From positions 1-40,000 of the forward strand of contig JBJEPX010000058.1 of the NCBI GenBank assembly GCA_051881455.1: DNA of 40,000 bases. The letters are read 5' to 3'. The DNA is from Fimenecus sp051881455 (GTDB lineage Bacteria > Bacillota > Clostridia > Oscillospirales > Acutalibacteraceae). Below are positions 21,174-28,880 of the stretch, one piece after another. The notes under the pieces were generated by a model. That model ran no database searches. It saw nothing but the letters and a program-made list of their open reading frames with translations, and had not been told where the DNA came from. Position 1 is the first letter of the stretch. The number at the start of each line of letters is the position of its first letter. Made by a program: the position numbers and the translations under genes.

Positions 21174-22094
21174 TTAATCCTCCAAAAAAAGAGTGCGGTA
21201 GTATTTTTCTTTTTTAATATATTCCTTTTGCGCTTCTTTTAAGGTTACGGCAACAAATTTCACCTTTTCACCCGGCTTTTTCTGCGCAAGCTGTGGAATG
21301 TCAACTGAAATTACGGTGGCGATTTTTGCATATCCCCCTGTTGTCTGGCGGTCTGCCATCATAATTATGGGCTGACCGTTTGAAGATACCTGAACACTGC
21401 CTTGTGCAATGCCGTCCGATATAATATCGGTGCCGTTGTTTTCAATTTCTGCACCCTCAAAACGGTATCCCATACGGTCGGACTTGTCGGACACGGTGTA
21501 TTCGCAGGAAAGAAAGGTATCAATGCCTTTTTTTGTAAAGTATTTATCCTGCGGGCCTAAAATCACGCGGATTTCATTACCGTATTCAGGCTTTGGCAGA
21601 GTTCTTTCTTTTACATAAGCCGTAATACCCTTGCCGATTGGTATAGTGTCGCCTGTTTTAAGCTTTCTGCCCTCAAATCCGCCGATTTTTATTTTCATAT
21701 TTGTAGAACGGCTCCCCATAACAACGGGAACATCAAAGCCGCCCTTTACCGCCATATAACAGCGCATAGAGTCCTTTGTCATACCCATTTTCAGTATATC
21801 GCCCCGCTTTACGGAAACGGAACGGTATAAAGGAACCTTTGAACCGTTTATGGCAGGGGCAAAATCTCCCCCTGTAAAGGCTATTACCGTGTCGCTCAAA
21901 AACTCGGCGCATATGCCGCTGTATGTCATTTCAATAACCGCTTCACCGTTTATGTTGCCCACAAGGTAATTGGCGTCACGGTATGCGTCACGGTCCATAA
22001 CTCCCGAAACTGAAAAGCCTGTTGACTGCGCACCCGTTCTGCCTGCGTCCTGAATGGTGGAGAGCATACCGCCGCTTGTGATTTTAATACTCAT
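21174..22094 (-). CDS. pxpC: 5-oxoprolinase subunit C (KipA type)
   Basis: This is the carboxyltransferase-fold subunit C of PxpABC 5-oxoprolinase, also known as KipA in Bacillus. Typical blocks are ISGGMLSTIQDAGRTG followed by GFSVSGVMDRDAY (about 6-34), GGDFAPAINGSKVPL near 94, MAVKGGFDVP near 133, SDRMGYRFEGAEI near 208-220 and SDGIAQGSVQVSSNGQPIIM near 230-250. Length (306 aa) is normal. Its ATG overlaps the TGA of pxpB by one base (TGATG), with SD AAAGGAGAG inside pxpB, implying translational coupling and 1:1 production of the PxpBC pair. Confidence 0.93.
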   Translation of the reverse strand: MSIKITSGGMLSTIQDAGRTGAQSTGFSVSGVMDRDAYRDANYLVGNINGEAVIEMTYSGICAEFLSDTVIAFTGGDFAPAINGSKVPLYRSVSVKRGDILKMGMTKDSMRCYMAVKGGFDVPVVMGSRSTNMKIKIGGFEGRKLKTGDTIPIGKGITAYVKERTLPKPEYGNEIRVILGPQDKYFTKKGIDTFLSCEYTVSDKSDRMGYRFEGAEIENNGTDIISDGIAQGSVQVSSNGQPIIMMADRQTTGGYAKIATVISVDIPQLAQKKPGEKVKFVAVTLKEAQKEYIKKEKYYRTLFLED

Positions 22095-22825
22095 CAGCGC
22101 TCTCCTTTCACGGTTTTAACGGTGTATTTGTTTTCTTCAACCTGTCTTTTTATACTCTCAAATTCTTCCTCTGTTACAGGCTCAAAGCGGATCTTGTCGC
22201 CTGCTTTATATAAAATGGGCTCATCTCTGTTTTCGTCATATATCTTAACGGGCGTTGTGCCGATAAGCCGCCAGCCTCCGGGAGAAGCAAGGGGATAAAT
22301 TCCCGTTTGCTCACCGCCTATTCCCACAGCGCCTGCATGAATTTTGGTGCGGGGTGTATCAAGTCGTGGCGTTACAATTCGTTCGTCAAGTCCGCCGAGA
22401 TACGCAAATCCCGGTAAAAATCCAAGCATATAAATAAGATAATCCGTTGAGGAGTGAATTTTTATTACCTCTTCGGCGGTAAGGTGAGCGTGGGCGGCAA
22501 CATCGTTTAAATCCTCGCCCCATTTTCCGCCGTAAAGAACGGGAATAATAAAGGTTTTGCCTCCGTCTTGGGAGCTTGTGCCGCTCTTTTTCAAAAGTGA
22601 CGAAAGCCTTTTTATAAGCCTGTCGCCCTTGATAATACAGGGGTCGTAATAGACGGAAAGACTGTTAAAGGTGGGCACAACCTCAACAATGCCCTCAATG
22701 CGTTTCTTTTCAAGCACAGAGCAGAAAGAGCGTATGCGGTTGTTCGTTTCACCGTCGATTGTATCGCCGAATTTTATAATCAGCCCACGGTCGCCGGCAA
22801 TGAGAAATTCAGTTTTTCCGTTCAT
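22094..22825 (-). CDS. pxpB: 5-oxoprolinase subunit B (KipI type)
   Basis: This is subunit B of PxpABC 5-oxoprolinase (cyclophilin-like fold; KipI in Bacillus). The diagnostic block is YLIYMLGFLPGFAYLGGLDE, then RIVTPRLDTPRTKIHAGAVG (about 130-175), followed by GIGGEQTGIYPLASPGGW. Length (243 aa) is typical. Its ATG overlaps the stop of the DUF4392 gene (ATGA), it lacks a strong SD of its own, and it probably relies on coupling. Although KipI is named as a kinase inhibitor in Bacillus, the complete pxpA-B-C set here points to 5-oxoproline hydrolysis. Confidence 0.93.
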   Translation of the reverse strand: MNGKTEFLIAGDRGLIIKFGDTIDGETNNRIRSFCSVLEKKRIEGIVEVVPTFNSLSVYYDPCIIKGDRLIKRLSSLLKKSGTSSQDGGKTFIIPVLYGGKWGEDLNDVAAHAHLTAEEVIKIHSSTDYLIYMLGFLPGFAYLGGLDERIVTPRLDTPRTKIHAGAVGIGGEQTGIYPLASPGGWRLIGTTPVKIYDENRDEPILYKAGDKIRFEPVTEEEFESIKRQVEENKYTVKTVKGER

Positions 22826-23895
22826 ATTTTACCGTTATAAAAGCCCAATTCGATTGTCTTTTCAAACCATGTTTTGCAGGTGGTTTTTAATTTAAGGGGA
22901 TATGTAATGCATTCGCGCATAAGGTCAACAAGAAGCATATTGAATTTGTCCGAAAATCCGTCGATTGCGGGAACATGCCAGCCGTACATATCCACCATAC
23001 CGTTGCGAACTGCTGTGTCAAGAACCTCTTTTTCAAGTGCGGAATCGTGCATAATGTCAAGGTCGCCTTTAAGATATGCCATCATGGCAATCATTGCATA
23101 GCAGCCCCAGTCCGATACGGTGGCGGTGATGATATTGTCCGCCGCATTGCGTACTGCAATTCCTCCGCCGCAGCCGCAGTTACAGCGTCCCTCTGCCGCA
23201 TAGGGGATATATTCGTCAAGTTGAGGCTGAATTGCCGCCATACCCATCTCGTTGCCTAAATCGCCTATTGCGATGTTGAGTATGCCCATTTCCTTGATTT
23301 TGTCAAAGAGTATATCTGCTTTCGCTTCAAGGTGAGTGGTGTTTTTACCAACAGCGTTGTGAAATTCGCCTGCACGGTTTTCGCCGGGGAATTCGTTGGC
23401 AATAACTGCCGCAGGCTTGCCGTGGGAAAGTATTTCATCAGCCTGTGCTTTCGCCTTAGATTTATCCGTTGTAAAGGGTATAACGCCCATTGAAACGGGG
23501 TGAGAAAGCACATCGTCAATATTGTCGTAAATATGAAGCCCTACAACCCTTGCCATTGCCTTTACTGCCACTACATTGTCCTGCTGGCAGATGATTATAG
23601 GCTTTGCGTTCATGGCAAGCACAAGTGAACGGCACAAAAGCACACTGCTGACAATGCCGTCCGTTTCCGCACTGCCGTGGTCAAGGAGCACAAAGCCTGA
23701 CATAATATAAACCAAATCACCGTCTTTTACGGTGTTTAAAAGTTTTTCTGCCGCATTAAGGCAAAGAGGCTTGCCTGTGTATTTTCTTGAAGCGTCATAA
23801 AGAATTCTGCAAACGCCGTAGCCTCTGGGGTCAAGATTCATAAGATTGTCAAGATTGTCGCCGATATTTAATAAAGTAAGCTCTTCCTGTGTCAT
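22822..23895 (-). CDS. DUF4392 glutamate cyclase-like protein (DGLUCY C-terminal half)
   Basis: This 357-residue cytosolic protein matches the DUF4392 (D-glutamate cyclase-like C-terminal) family. The best signature is IAIGDLGNEMGMA (208-220), close to the family's GDGGNExGMG. It is followed by CNCGCGGGIA (238-247) and VSDWGCYA near 260-267. The N-terminal part has GDLVYIMSGFVL and DHGSAETDG near 60-80. It lacks a fused DUF1445 domain, which is instead encoded separately in the operon. The proposed role is ring closure of D-glutamate to 5-oxo-D-proline, as for the animal enzyme; stereochemistry and the need for the DUF1445 partner are untested. SD AAGGAG lies 7 bp from ATG 23895. Confidence 0.85.
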   Translation of the reverse strand: MTQEELTLLNIGDNLDNLMNLDPRGYGVCRILYDASRKYTGKPLCLNAAEKLLNTVKDGDLVYIMSGFVLLDHGSAETDGIVSSVLLCRSLVLAMNAKPIIICQQDNVVAVKAMARVVGLHIYDNIDDVLSHPVSMGVIPFTTDKSKAKAQADEILSHGKPAAVIANEFPGENRAGEFHNAVGKNTTHLEAKADILFDKIKEMGILNIAIGDLGNEMGMAAIQPQLDEYIPYAAEGRCNCGCGGGIAVRNAADNIITATVSDWGCYAMIAMMAYLKGDLDIMHDSALEKEVLDTAVRNGMVDMYGWHVPAIDGFSDKFNMLLVDLMRECITYPLKLKTTCKTWFEKTIELGFYNGKI

Positions 23896-23919
23896 ATTTA
23901 TTCTCCTTCAAAACAGCAA

Positions 23920-23968
23920 AAGGAACAGCCAAAAGTATAAAACCTTTGATTGTTCCTCCTTGAACCTA
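23920..23968 (-). promoter_or_regulatory. Hairpin between dat and the pxp genes
   Basis: On the minus strand AGGAACAATCAAAGG and CTTTTGGCTGTTCCT form an imperfect stem of about 15 bp in the 85-bp gap after dat, followed by TTTTGCTGTTTTG. The T-run is interrupted, so it may be a leaky terminator, a processing site or an mRNA stabiliser rather than a full stop. Confidence 0.5.
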
Positions 23969-23980
23969 AAATTTAATTGC

Positions 23981-24832
23981 TTATATTGCTGTTGCTTTCG
24001 CAAGTCTTTCCTGATAGGCGTCCTGAATTTTCTTGAGCAGAGCCTCATCCTTACCGCCGACAGGCTTTCCGTCCATTTCATATGCGCCGATACCCAAAGA
24101 GCCTGAGCTCGAAACAATGATTTCGTCGGCGTCAAAAAGCTCTTCGAGAGTATATTCTTTTTCTTCAACGGGTATGCCGAGTTCTTTACAAATCTCAATG
24201 AGATGCTTTCTTGTGATACCGGGAAGAATAAGATTTGAAAGAGGAGCGGTGATGAATTTTCCGTCTTTCAGCATTGAAACATTGCTGTGGGCGCACTCTG
24301 TAACGATTTTCTGCTCGCCTCTTACACGGTAGAAAACTGATTCGTCACAGCCTGCCTGCTTTGTAGCCTCAGCGGCAAGTACGCTGGGGATAAGATTGAG
24401 TGTCTTTACATTGCAATGGAAAAATCTTGTGTCCTCCAAAGTTATAAGACGAAGCTTTTTATATACATTTTTGAATTTGCACGGTGTAACTGTGACGAGC
24501 AGATTGGGCTTTGTTGAGGGGAAAGCGTGATTTCTCATGCCCGTTCCTCTTGTTGCCTGCCAATAAAGGAAGGTTTCGCCGTCGTCCACCTGATTAACCA
24601 AATCCTCCAAGGTTTTTGCAAGCTCCTCACGGGGCATATCAAAGGGGATTTTCAAAAGACGGCAGCTGTTGTAAAATCTGTCAAGATGGTCGCTGAGAGC
24701 AAAAATCTTGTGATTTCTTGCATATGTAGCGTCATAAACGCCGTCACCAAAATATGTAACACGGTCGTTCATAGGAATTGTCATTTCCTCAATAAGACCT
24801 GTTTTGCCGTTATAATAGCCGATATTTTCCAT
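23981..24832 (-). CDS. dat: D-amino-acid transaminase (class IV)
   Basis: This PLP-dependent class IV aminotransferase most resembles D-alanine aminotransferase, which links D-Ala and 2-oxoglutarate to pyruvate and D-Glu. Key elements are YFGDGVYDATY (27-37), the PLP lysine Lys143 in CNVKTLNLIPSVLA, the segment VTECAHSNVSMLKDG near 186-200, and LPGITRKHLIEI near 212. The start is ATG 24832 with GGAGGA 8 bp upstream; a TTG at 24850 would include that SD. The protein has 283 residues. It is the first gene after a perfect sigmaA-type promoter and heads the D-glutamate/5-oxoproline cluster. Branched-chain aminotransferases share the fold, so substrate is inferred from motifs and context. Confidence 0.87.
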   Translation of the reverse strand: MENIGYYNGKTGLIEEMTIPMNDRVTYFGDGVYDATYARNHKIFALSDHLDRFYNSCRLLKIPFDMPREELAKTLEDLVNQVDDGETFLYWQATRGTGMRNHAFPSTKPNLLVTVTPCKFKNVYKKLRLITLEDTRFFHCNVKTLNLIPSVLAAEATKQAGCDESVFYRVRGEQKIVTECAHSNVSMLKDGKFITAPLSNLILPGITRKHLIEICKELGIPVEEKEYTLEELFDADEIIVSSSGSLGIGAYEMDGKPVGGKDEALLKKIQDAYQERLAKATAI

Positions 24833-24871
24833 ACCAAAACTCCTCCGCAAACATAAATAATTGCAAAAATC

Positions 24872-24900
24872 ATTATAACTCTAACAAAATATTGTGTCAA
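24872..24900 (-). promoter_or_regulatory. Perfect-consensus promoter of the dat/pxp cluster
   Basis: On the minus strand TTGACA (24900-24895) and TATAAT (24877-24872) match the sigmaA consensus at all 12 positions with the ideal 17-bp spacer. No operator-like palindrome overlaps it, which suggests strong constitutive expression. Confidence 0.9.
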
Positions 24901-24933
24901 TAATTTATGTATAATTTTCCCAAATTTTTGTGC

Positions 24934-24955
24934 AAAGGTGAATAATTATTCACCT
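24934..24955 (-). terminator. Palindromic terminator candidate after trkH
   Basis: AAGGTGAATAATTATTCACCTT is a perfect 22-bp palindrome lying 27 bp after the trkH stop. The T-run that follows on the minus strand is short (TTTGCAC), so termination may be partial. Confidence 0.5.
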
Positions 24956-24982
24956 TAGGGTAACGGTAATAATCTAAATACC

Positions 24983-26428
24983 TTATGCGCTCTTTTTCCA
25001 CACAGAGGGCATAAACAGAATAATCATGGGGAATACTTCAAGCCTGCCGATAAGCATATCAACGGTAAGTATAATTTTTGAAAAATGTGAAAAATCAGCA
25101 AAGTTCTCAACGGGGCCAACCGCTTCAAGTCCCGGACCTACATTGTTAATGCAGGTTATAACTGCGGTAACGCTCGTTGTAAGGTCGAAATCATTGAAAG
25201 CAATAAGAAATGCAGAAAAGGCGATTATAAGCATATAAATCATAAAATATACGCAGGTGGTATTAACCGTTTCTTTTTCAAGCACGGCGCCGTCCAGCTT
25301 TATGCACTTAACGCTTCTGGGATTTATTGCCCTGCGAAGTTCACGGATTCCCGCCTTAACAAGTATTATTACTCTGCCAACCTTCAAACCGCCGCCCGTT
25401 GAGCCTGCGCAAGCGCCTATAAACATCAGCATAACAAGAATGAACTGTGAAAGAGTGGGCCATTTTGCAAAGTCGGTAGTTACAAAGCCGGTTGTTGTGA
25501 TAATTGACGCCACCTGAAAGCCCGATTGTCTTAACGCGGTTCCCACAGAGTGAACCATGGGATAAATGTCTATTGCAATAACGGCGGTTGCGGCCGCTAC
25601 AATGCCAATATATACCCAAAGCTCCTCGCTTTTGAAAACACGCTTGAACTGTTTAATAACAAGAAGATAGAAAAGATTGAAGTTAATGCCGAAGAGAAGC
25701 ATAAAAACGGTAATTACTATTTCGGCATACACATTGCCGTAGGCGGCAATACTTGCGTTTTTGATTGAAAATCCGCCCGTTCCCGCTGTTGCGAAGGCTG
25801 TTGTAACGCTGTCAAAAAGAGGGATTTTACACAAGAGTAAAATTATAATTTCGGCAACGGTCATAACAGTATATATAAGATAGAGAATTCTTGCCGTTAC
25901 CGTCGTCTTGGAAACGAGCTTTCCCACCGTGGGGCCGGGAACCTCGGCTCTTAAAATATGCATGGATTGCATATCCTTTTGCGGCAAAATAGCAAGAACA
26001 AAAACAATAACACCCATACCGCCTATCCAGTGGGTAAATGAACGCCAGAAAAGAATACTCCTAGGGAGTGATTCAATATCGGACAGGATTGAAGCTCCCG
26101 TTGTGGTAAAGCCCGAAACTGTTTCAAACCACGCGTCGGTAAAAGAGGGGATTGCTCCTGAAATTACAAACGGAAGAGCGCCGAAAAAGGACATAAGCAC
26201 CCACGAAAGAGAAACTATTAAAAAACCCTCTCTTGCATACAGCCGCCGTGTTTTAAGCTTCGGCAAGGTCATAACCGTACCTGCTATCAGCAGGATTGTC
26301 ATAACAATGCCGTAAACATATGAAAGATTTTCGTGATAATAGAAAGAAACCGCCAGCGGCAAAATCATCAGCGCCGCTTCTACCCGCAGAAGCTGACCGA
26401 CGGCTCTGAATACCATTTTATAATTCAT
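24983..26428 (-). CDS. trkH: TrkH-type potassium uptake membrane subunit
   Basis: This is the pore-forming membrane subunit of a Trk/Ktr K+ uptake system, 481 residues with about 10-12 hydrophobic segments arranged as four M1-P-M2 repeats. Selectivity-filter-like P-loop segments can be seen at SGFTTTGASIL near 105-115, TAGTGGFSIKN near 215, IITTTGFVTTDFA near 307-319 and ITCINNVGPGLEAVGP near 430. ACAGSTGGGLKVGRVIIL near 340-357 is the conserved TrkH segment. It follows trkA by 11 bp, so the channel and its nucleotide-binding regulator are made together. Confidence 0.93.
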   Translation of the reverse strand: MNYKMVFRAVGQLLRVEAALMILPLAVSFYYHENLSYVYGIVMTILLIAGTVMTLPKLKTRRLYAREGFLIVSLSWVLMSFFGALPFVISGAIPSFTDAWFETVSGFTTTGASILSDIESLPRSILFWRSFTHWIGGMGVIVFVLAILPQKDMQSMHILRAEVPGPTVGKLVSKTTVTARILYLIYTVMTVAEIIILLLCKIPLFDSVTTAFATAGTGGFSIKNASIAAYGNVYAEIVITVFMLLFGINFNLFYLLVIKQFKRVFKSEELWVYIGIVAAATAVIAIDIYPMVHSVGTALRQSGFQVASIITTTGFVTTDFAKWPTLSQFILVMLMFIGACAGSTGGGLKVGRVIILVKAGIRELRRAINPRSVKCIKLDGAVLEKETVNTTCVYFMIYMLIIAFSAFLIAFNDFDLTTSVTAVITCINNVGPGLEAVGPVENFADFSHFSKIILTVDMLIGRLEVFPMIILFMPSVWKKSA

Positions 26429-26439
26429 ACCCTATCGCC

Positions 26440-27795
26440 TTAATTAAAAATTTGGTTAATACTTCTGAACTGCTTACTTTTTGAAACGATGATAACGCTG
26501 TCGCCCATTTCAATAGAATCGTTACCGTCGGGGAAGATCACATGATTATCCCTGATAATGCTTGCAATCAGCGTGTCATTATTTATATCAAGCTCTTTCA
26601 GCGGAATACCTATATTTTTAAAATCAGCAGTGATTTTGAATTCCAGCGCCTCAACCTGACCGCCAACAAGCTTGTAAAGCGTTTGAACGCTGGATTCGCC
26701 CGAATTTTCAAGAGCGCGCACATAGCCGATAATCCTGTTTGCGGCAATCGCCTTTGAGGAAAAAGCGCTGTCCATTCCTATGCTTTCAAGCACCTGATAG
26801 GAAACACGGTTGACCTTTGCAACGGTTTTGCTGATCCCCAAAGAGGAAGCGTACATAGAGCTTATAATATTTTCTTCATCAATGGTGGTGAGAGCCACAA
26901 AAGCATCCTGACTTTCAATACCCTGTTCATACAGTATTCCGCGGTCGGTTCCGTCACCGTTGATAATATTAACATCAGGGAGCAATGTGCAAAGCTTTTC
27001 ACAGCGGCCGCGGTCAATTTCGATAATTTTCACATTATATCCGCCGCTTTCGGATAACTGACGGGCAAGATAATAACCCATCTTTCCGCCGCCGATAATC
27101 ATGATGTCCTTTGTGCGGTGCTTGTATATACCAAGCTTTTTCATAAATCTGACAAGCTCGCCGCGGGGTGCGGTAATATGAATCTTATCGCCGCTTTTTA
27201 AAACGAAATCTCCGCGGGGAATAAATACATCGGATTTTCGCTGAACGGCGCAAACAAGTATTTTTGTTTTAAAAGCTCCGAGAATATCCGTAAGCGCCAT
27301 ATTGCAAAGAGGGTTGCCATCGTTGATTTTTAATTCGGCAAGGTCAACATTACCCCGTGAAAAGGTTTCAATGTTTATAGCGTTGGGGAAACGCAGAACC
27401 TTTGCGATCTCGTTTGCCGCGTCATATTCGGGATTAACTATCATGCTAAGCCCCAGCTCCTCTTTGATAAAGGAAAGTTGTTTTAAATAATCGGGATTTC
27501 TCACTCTGGCTATGGTGTGGTGAGCCCCCACTTTTTTCGCAATAAGACAACAAAGAATATTAAGCTCGTCAGAGGAGGTTGCGGCAATAAAAAGACGCGC
27601 AGAGGAAACTCCGGCCTCCATTTGCACATCATAGCTTGCACCGTTTCCGCAAATTCCCATAACATCATAGGAATTTACCATCTGTTCAACAATTTTTGCA
27701 TCGCGGTCAATAACCACAATATCGTGCCCCTCTTGTGAGAGGTGTTCAACAAGGGTGGCGCCTACTTTTCCGTCGCCTACAATTACAATGTTCAT
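26440..27795 (-). CDS. trkA: TrkA potassium-transport NAD-binding subunit
   Basis: This is the peripheral cytosolic subunit that gates TrkH and binds NAD(H) or ATP. It has two RCK repeats. The first begins MNIVIVGDGKVGATLVEHL (GxGxxG) with Asp at the end of strand two (VVIDRD). The second begins near 220 with IMIIGGGKMGYYLARQL and IIEIDR. TrkA_C-like domains follow each (about 140-215 and 370-451). The start is ATG 27795, with GGAG 8 bp upstream; ATG codons at 27801 and 27822 are less well placed. The protein has 451 residues. trkH follows 11 bp downstream. Confidence 0.92.
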   Translation of the reverse strand: MNIVIVGDGKVGATLVEHLSQEGHDIVVIDRDAKIVEQMVNSYDVMGICGNGASYDVQMEAGVSSARLFIAATSSDELNILCCLIAKKVGAHHTIARVRNPDYLKQLSFIKEELGLSMIVNPEYDAANEIAKVLRFPNAINIETFSRGNVDLAELKINDGNPLCNMALTDILGAFKTKILVCAVQRKSDVFIPRGDFVLKSGDKIHITAPRGELVRFMKKLGIYKHRTKDIMIIGGGKMGYYLARQLSESGGYNVKIIEIDRGRCEKLCTLLPDVNIINGDGTDRGILYEQGIESQDAFVALTTIDEENIISSMYASSLGISKTVAKVNRVSYQVLESIGMDSAFSSKAIAANRIIGYVRALENSGESSVQTLYKLVGGQVEALEFKITADFKNIGIPLKELDINNDTLIASIIRDNHVIFPDGNDSIEMGDSVIIVSKSKQFRSINQIFN

Positions 27796-27877
27796 TTTCA
27801 TTTCTCCGTAGATAGTATTCATACCATATTAACACATAATAAACAATTTTACAACATTTTTAGCCCTTATATCTTGA

Positions 27878-27906
27878 TTGACTTTGAATATTCGGTGTGA
27901 TAAAAT
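27878..27906 (+). promoter_or_regulatory. Promoter of the rubredoxin gene
   Basis: TTGACT (27878-27883) and TAAAAT (27901-27906) are separated by exactly 17 bp. The gene starts about 90 bp further on. The leader carries an imperfect inverted repeat (TCAATTCCG...CGGAATATTGA). Confidence 0.75.
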
Positions 27907-28001
27907 GAAAAACACATAAAAGCTCAATTCCGTTTCGCATTTTTTGCGGAATATTGAATTCGCAGTTGTGCAAACTAACAACAGGAAGGGAGGTAATCGC
28001 T

Positions 28002-28157
28002 GTGAAATATGTATGTGACGCATGCGGCTGGGTATATGATGAGGCTGAGGGCGCACCCGATTTGGGCATTGCTCCCGGCACAAAATTCGAGGATTTGCCC
28101 GAGGATTTTGAATGTCCTCTTTGCGGAGTAGGCAAGGATATGTTCTCCGCAGAATAA
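28002..28157 (+). CDS. Rubredoxin
   Basis: This small cytosolic iron-sulfur-free iron protein carries electrons, in anaerobes usually to rubrerythrin, desulfoferrodoxin or flavodiiron proteins during oxygen and peroxide defence. It has 51 residues with the two Fe-binding pairs CDACG (5-9) and CPLCG (38-42), separated by the usual WVYDEAEGAPDLGIAPGT stretch. The start is GTG 28002 with GGGAGG 8 bp upstream. It is monocistronic, with its own promoter and a terminator shared with the convergent ATPase operon. No redox partner gene is adjacent. Confidence 0.95.
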   Translation: MKYVCDACGWVYDEAEGAPDLGIAPGTKFEDLPEDFECPLCGVGKDMFSAE

Positions 28158-28176
28158 TTTGGTATTTGCAGTATCG

Positions 28177-28224
28177 AAAAACGGTTCAGTACGGGATATA
28201 ACTCTCGCTCTGAACCGTTTTTTT
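28177..28224. terminator. Bidirectional terminator, rubredoxin / V-ATPase
   Basis: AAAAACGGTTCAG (28177-28189) and CTGAACCGTTTTT (28210-28222) form a perfect 13-bp stem with T-rich ends on both strands. It sits between the convergent rubredoxin (+) and ATPase subunit D (-) genes, touching the stop codon of the latter. Confidence 0.9.
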
Positions 28225-28846
28225 ATTGATTTTCTTTTTCTTTCTCTTTTCTTGCTTTAATAACCTTTAATCTTGTAAAATCCTCACGCTCTTTTTCGTC
28301 AAGCGACTCGCTGATAAACTTAATTGTGTTGCGAAAACGGGGAATCATAATGTTGTTTAAGGCGTTTGCGCGCTTCCGCGTCTTTTTAACTGCGTCTGCA
28401 AGGCGGTAAACTCCCGATTCCACCTCGGCAAGATGAACTGTTTTCCTTTTTGCCTCGTTAAAACAGAGATAAGCCTTGTCAAGATAGCCGTTTGTAGAGG
28501 TTAACCCGAAATAGGGAGCCGCCGTGCTTTCGTCTGATTTTATTATGGGTATTTCCACGCCCATAACGCTTTTAAAGTCAATATCAAGGCTTTCGTCAAC
28601 AGGTACTGTGCGTGCAAAATTTCCGCAAATACCCAGAGTGGTGTTGGCAAGCCGCAGATAATGATACGCCTCGGCATAGCATTCGTTTATCTCCTTGCGA
28701 ACGGTTTTTGCATCCTCAACAAGCTGCATCATTTCGCGCACAAGAATATTTTTCTTTCTGTCCATAAGCTCATAGCCCAAAAGCGCCAGCGCAAGGGATT
28801 TCTGCGCCGCCATAAGGTTACTTTTGGTAGGAAAAATATCAGCCAT
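28223..28846 (-). CDS. ntpD: V-type ATP synthase subunit D
   Basis: This is the central rotor stalk subunit of the V/A-type ATPase, a long antiparallel coiled coil that turns inside the A3B3 ring. It has 207 residues. The N-terminus MADIFPTKSNLMAAQKSLALALLGYELMD holds the family's conserved KxxLmxxkxxLxxAxxGxxLL pattern. The C-terminal helix has KTRKRANALNNIMIPRF, then the helix end with EREDF, then a Lys/Glu-rich tail. ATG 28846 is preferred, with AAGGAG 8 bp upstream. It is the last gene of the operon, 34 bp after subunit B. Confidence 0.95.
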   Translation of the reverse strand: MADIFPTKSNLMAAQKSLALALLGYELMDRKKNILVREMMQLVEDAKTVRKEINECYAEAYHYLRLANTTLGICGNFARTVPVDESLDIDFKSVMGVEIPIIKSDESTAAPYFGLTSTNGYLDKAYLCFNEAKRKTVHLAEVESGVYRLADAVKKTRKRANALNNIMIPRFRNTIKFISESLDEKEREDFTRLKVIKARKEKEKENQ

Positions 28847-28880
28847 TACACACACTCCTTTCTGCGGTACTCAAATATTC

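Noticed and set aside
22094..22825. Reading pxpB/pxpC as a KipI/KipA sporulation kinase control pair
   Set aside because: No histidine kinase is adjacent, and pxpA plus the glutamate-cyclase genes complete a metabolic pathway, so 5-oxoprolinase is the better call.
24833..24850. TTG 24850 as start of the D-amino acid transaminase gene
   Set aside because: It would place the GGAGGA Shine-Dalgarno inside the coding region; ATG 24832 is correctly spaced from it.
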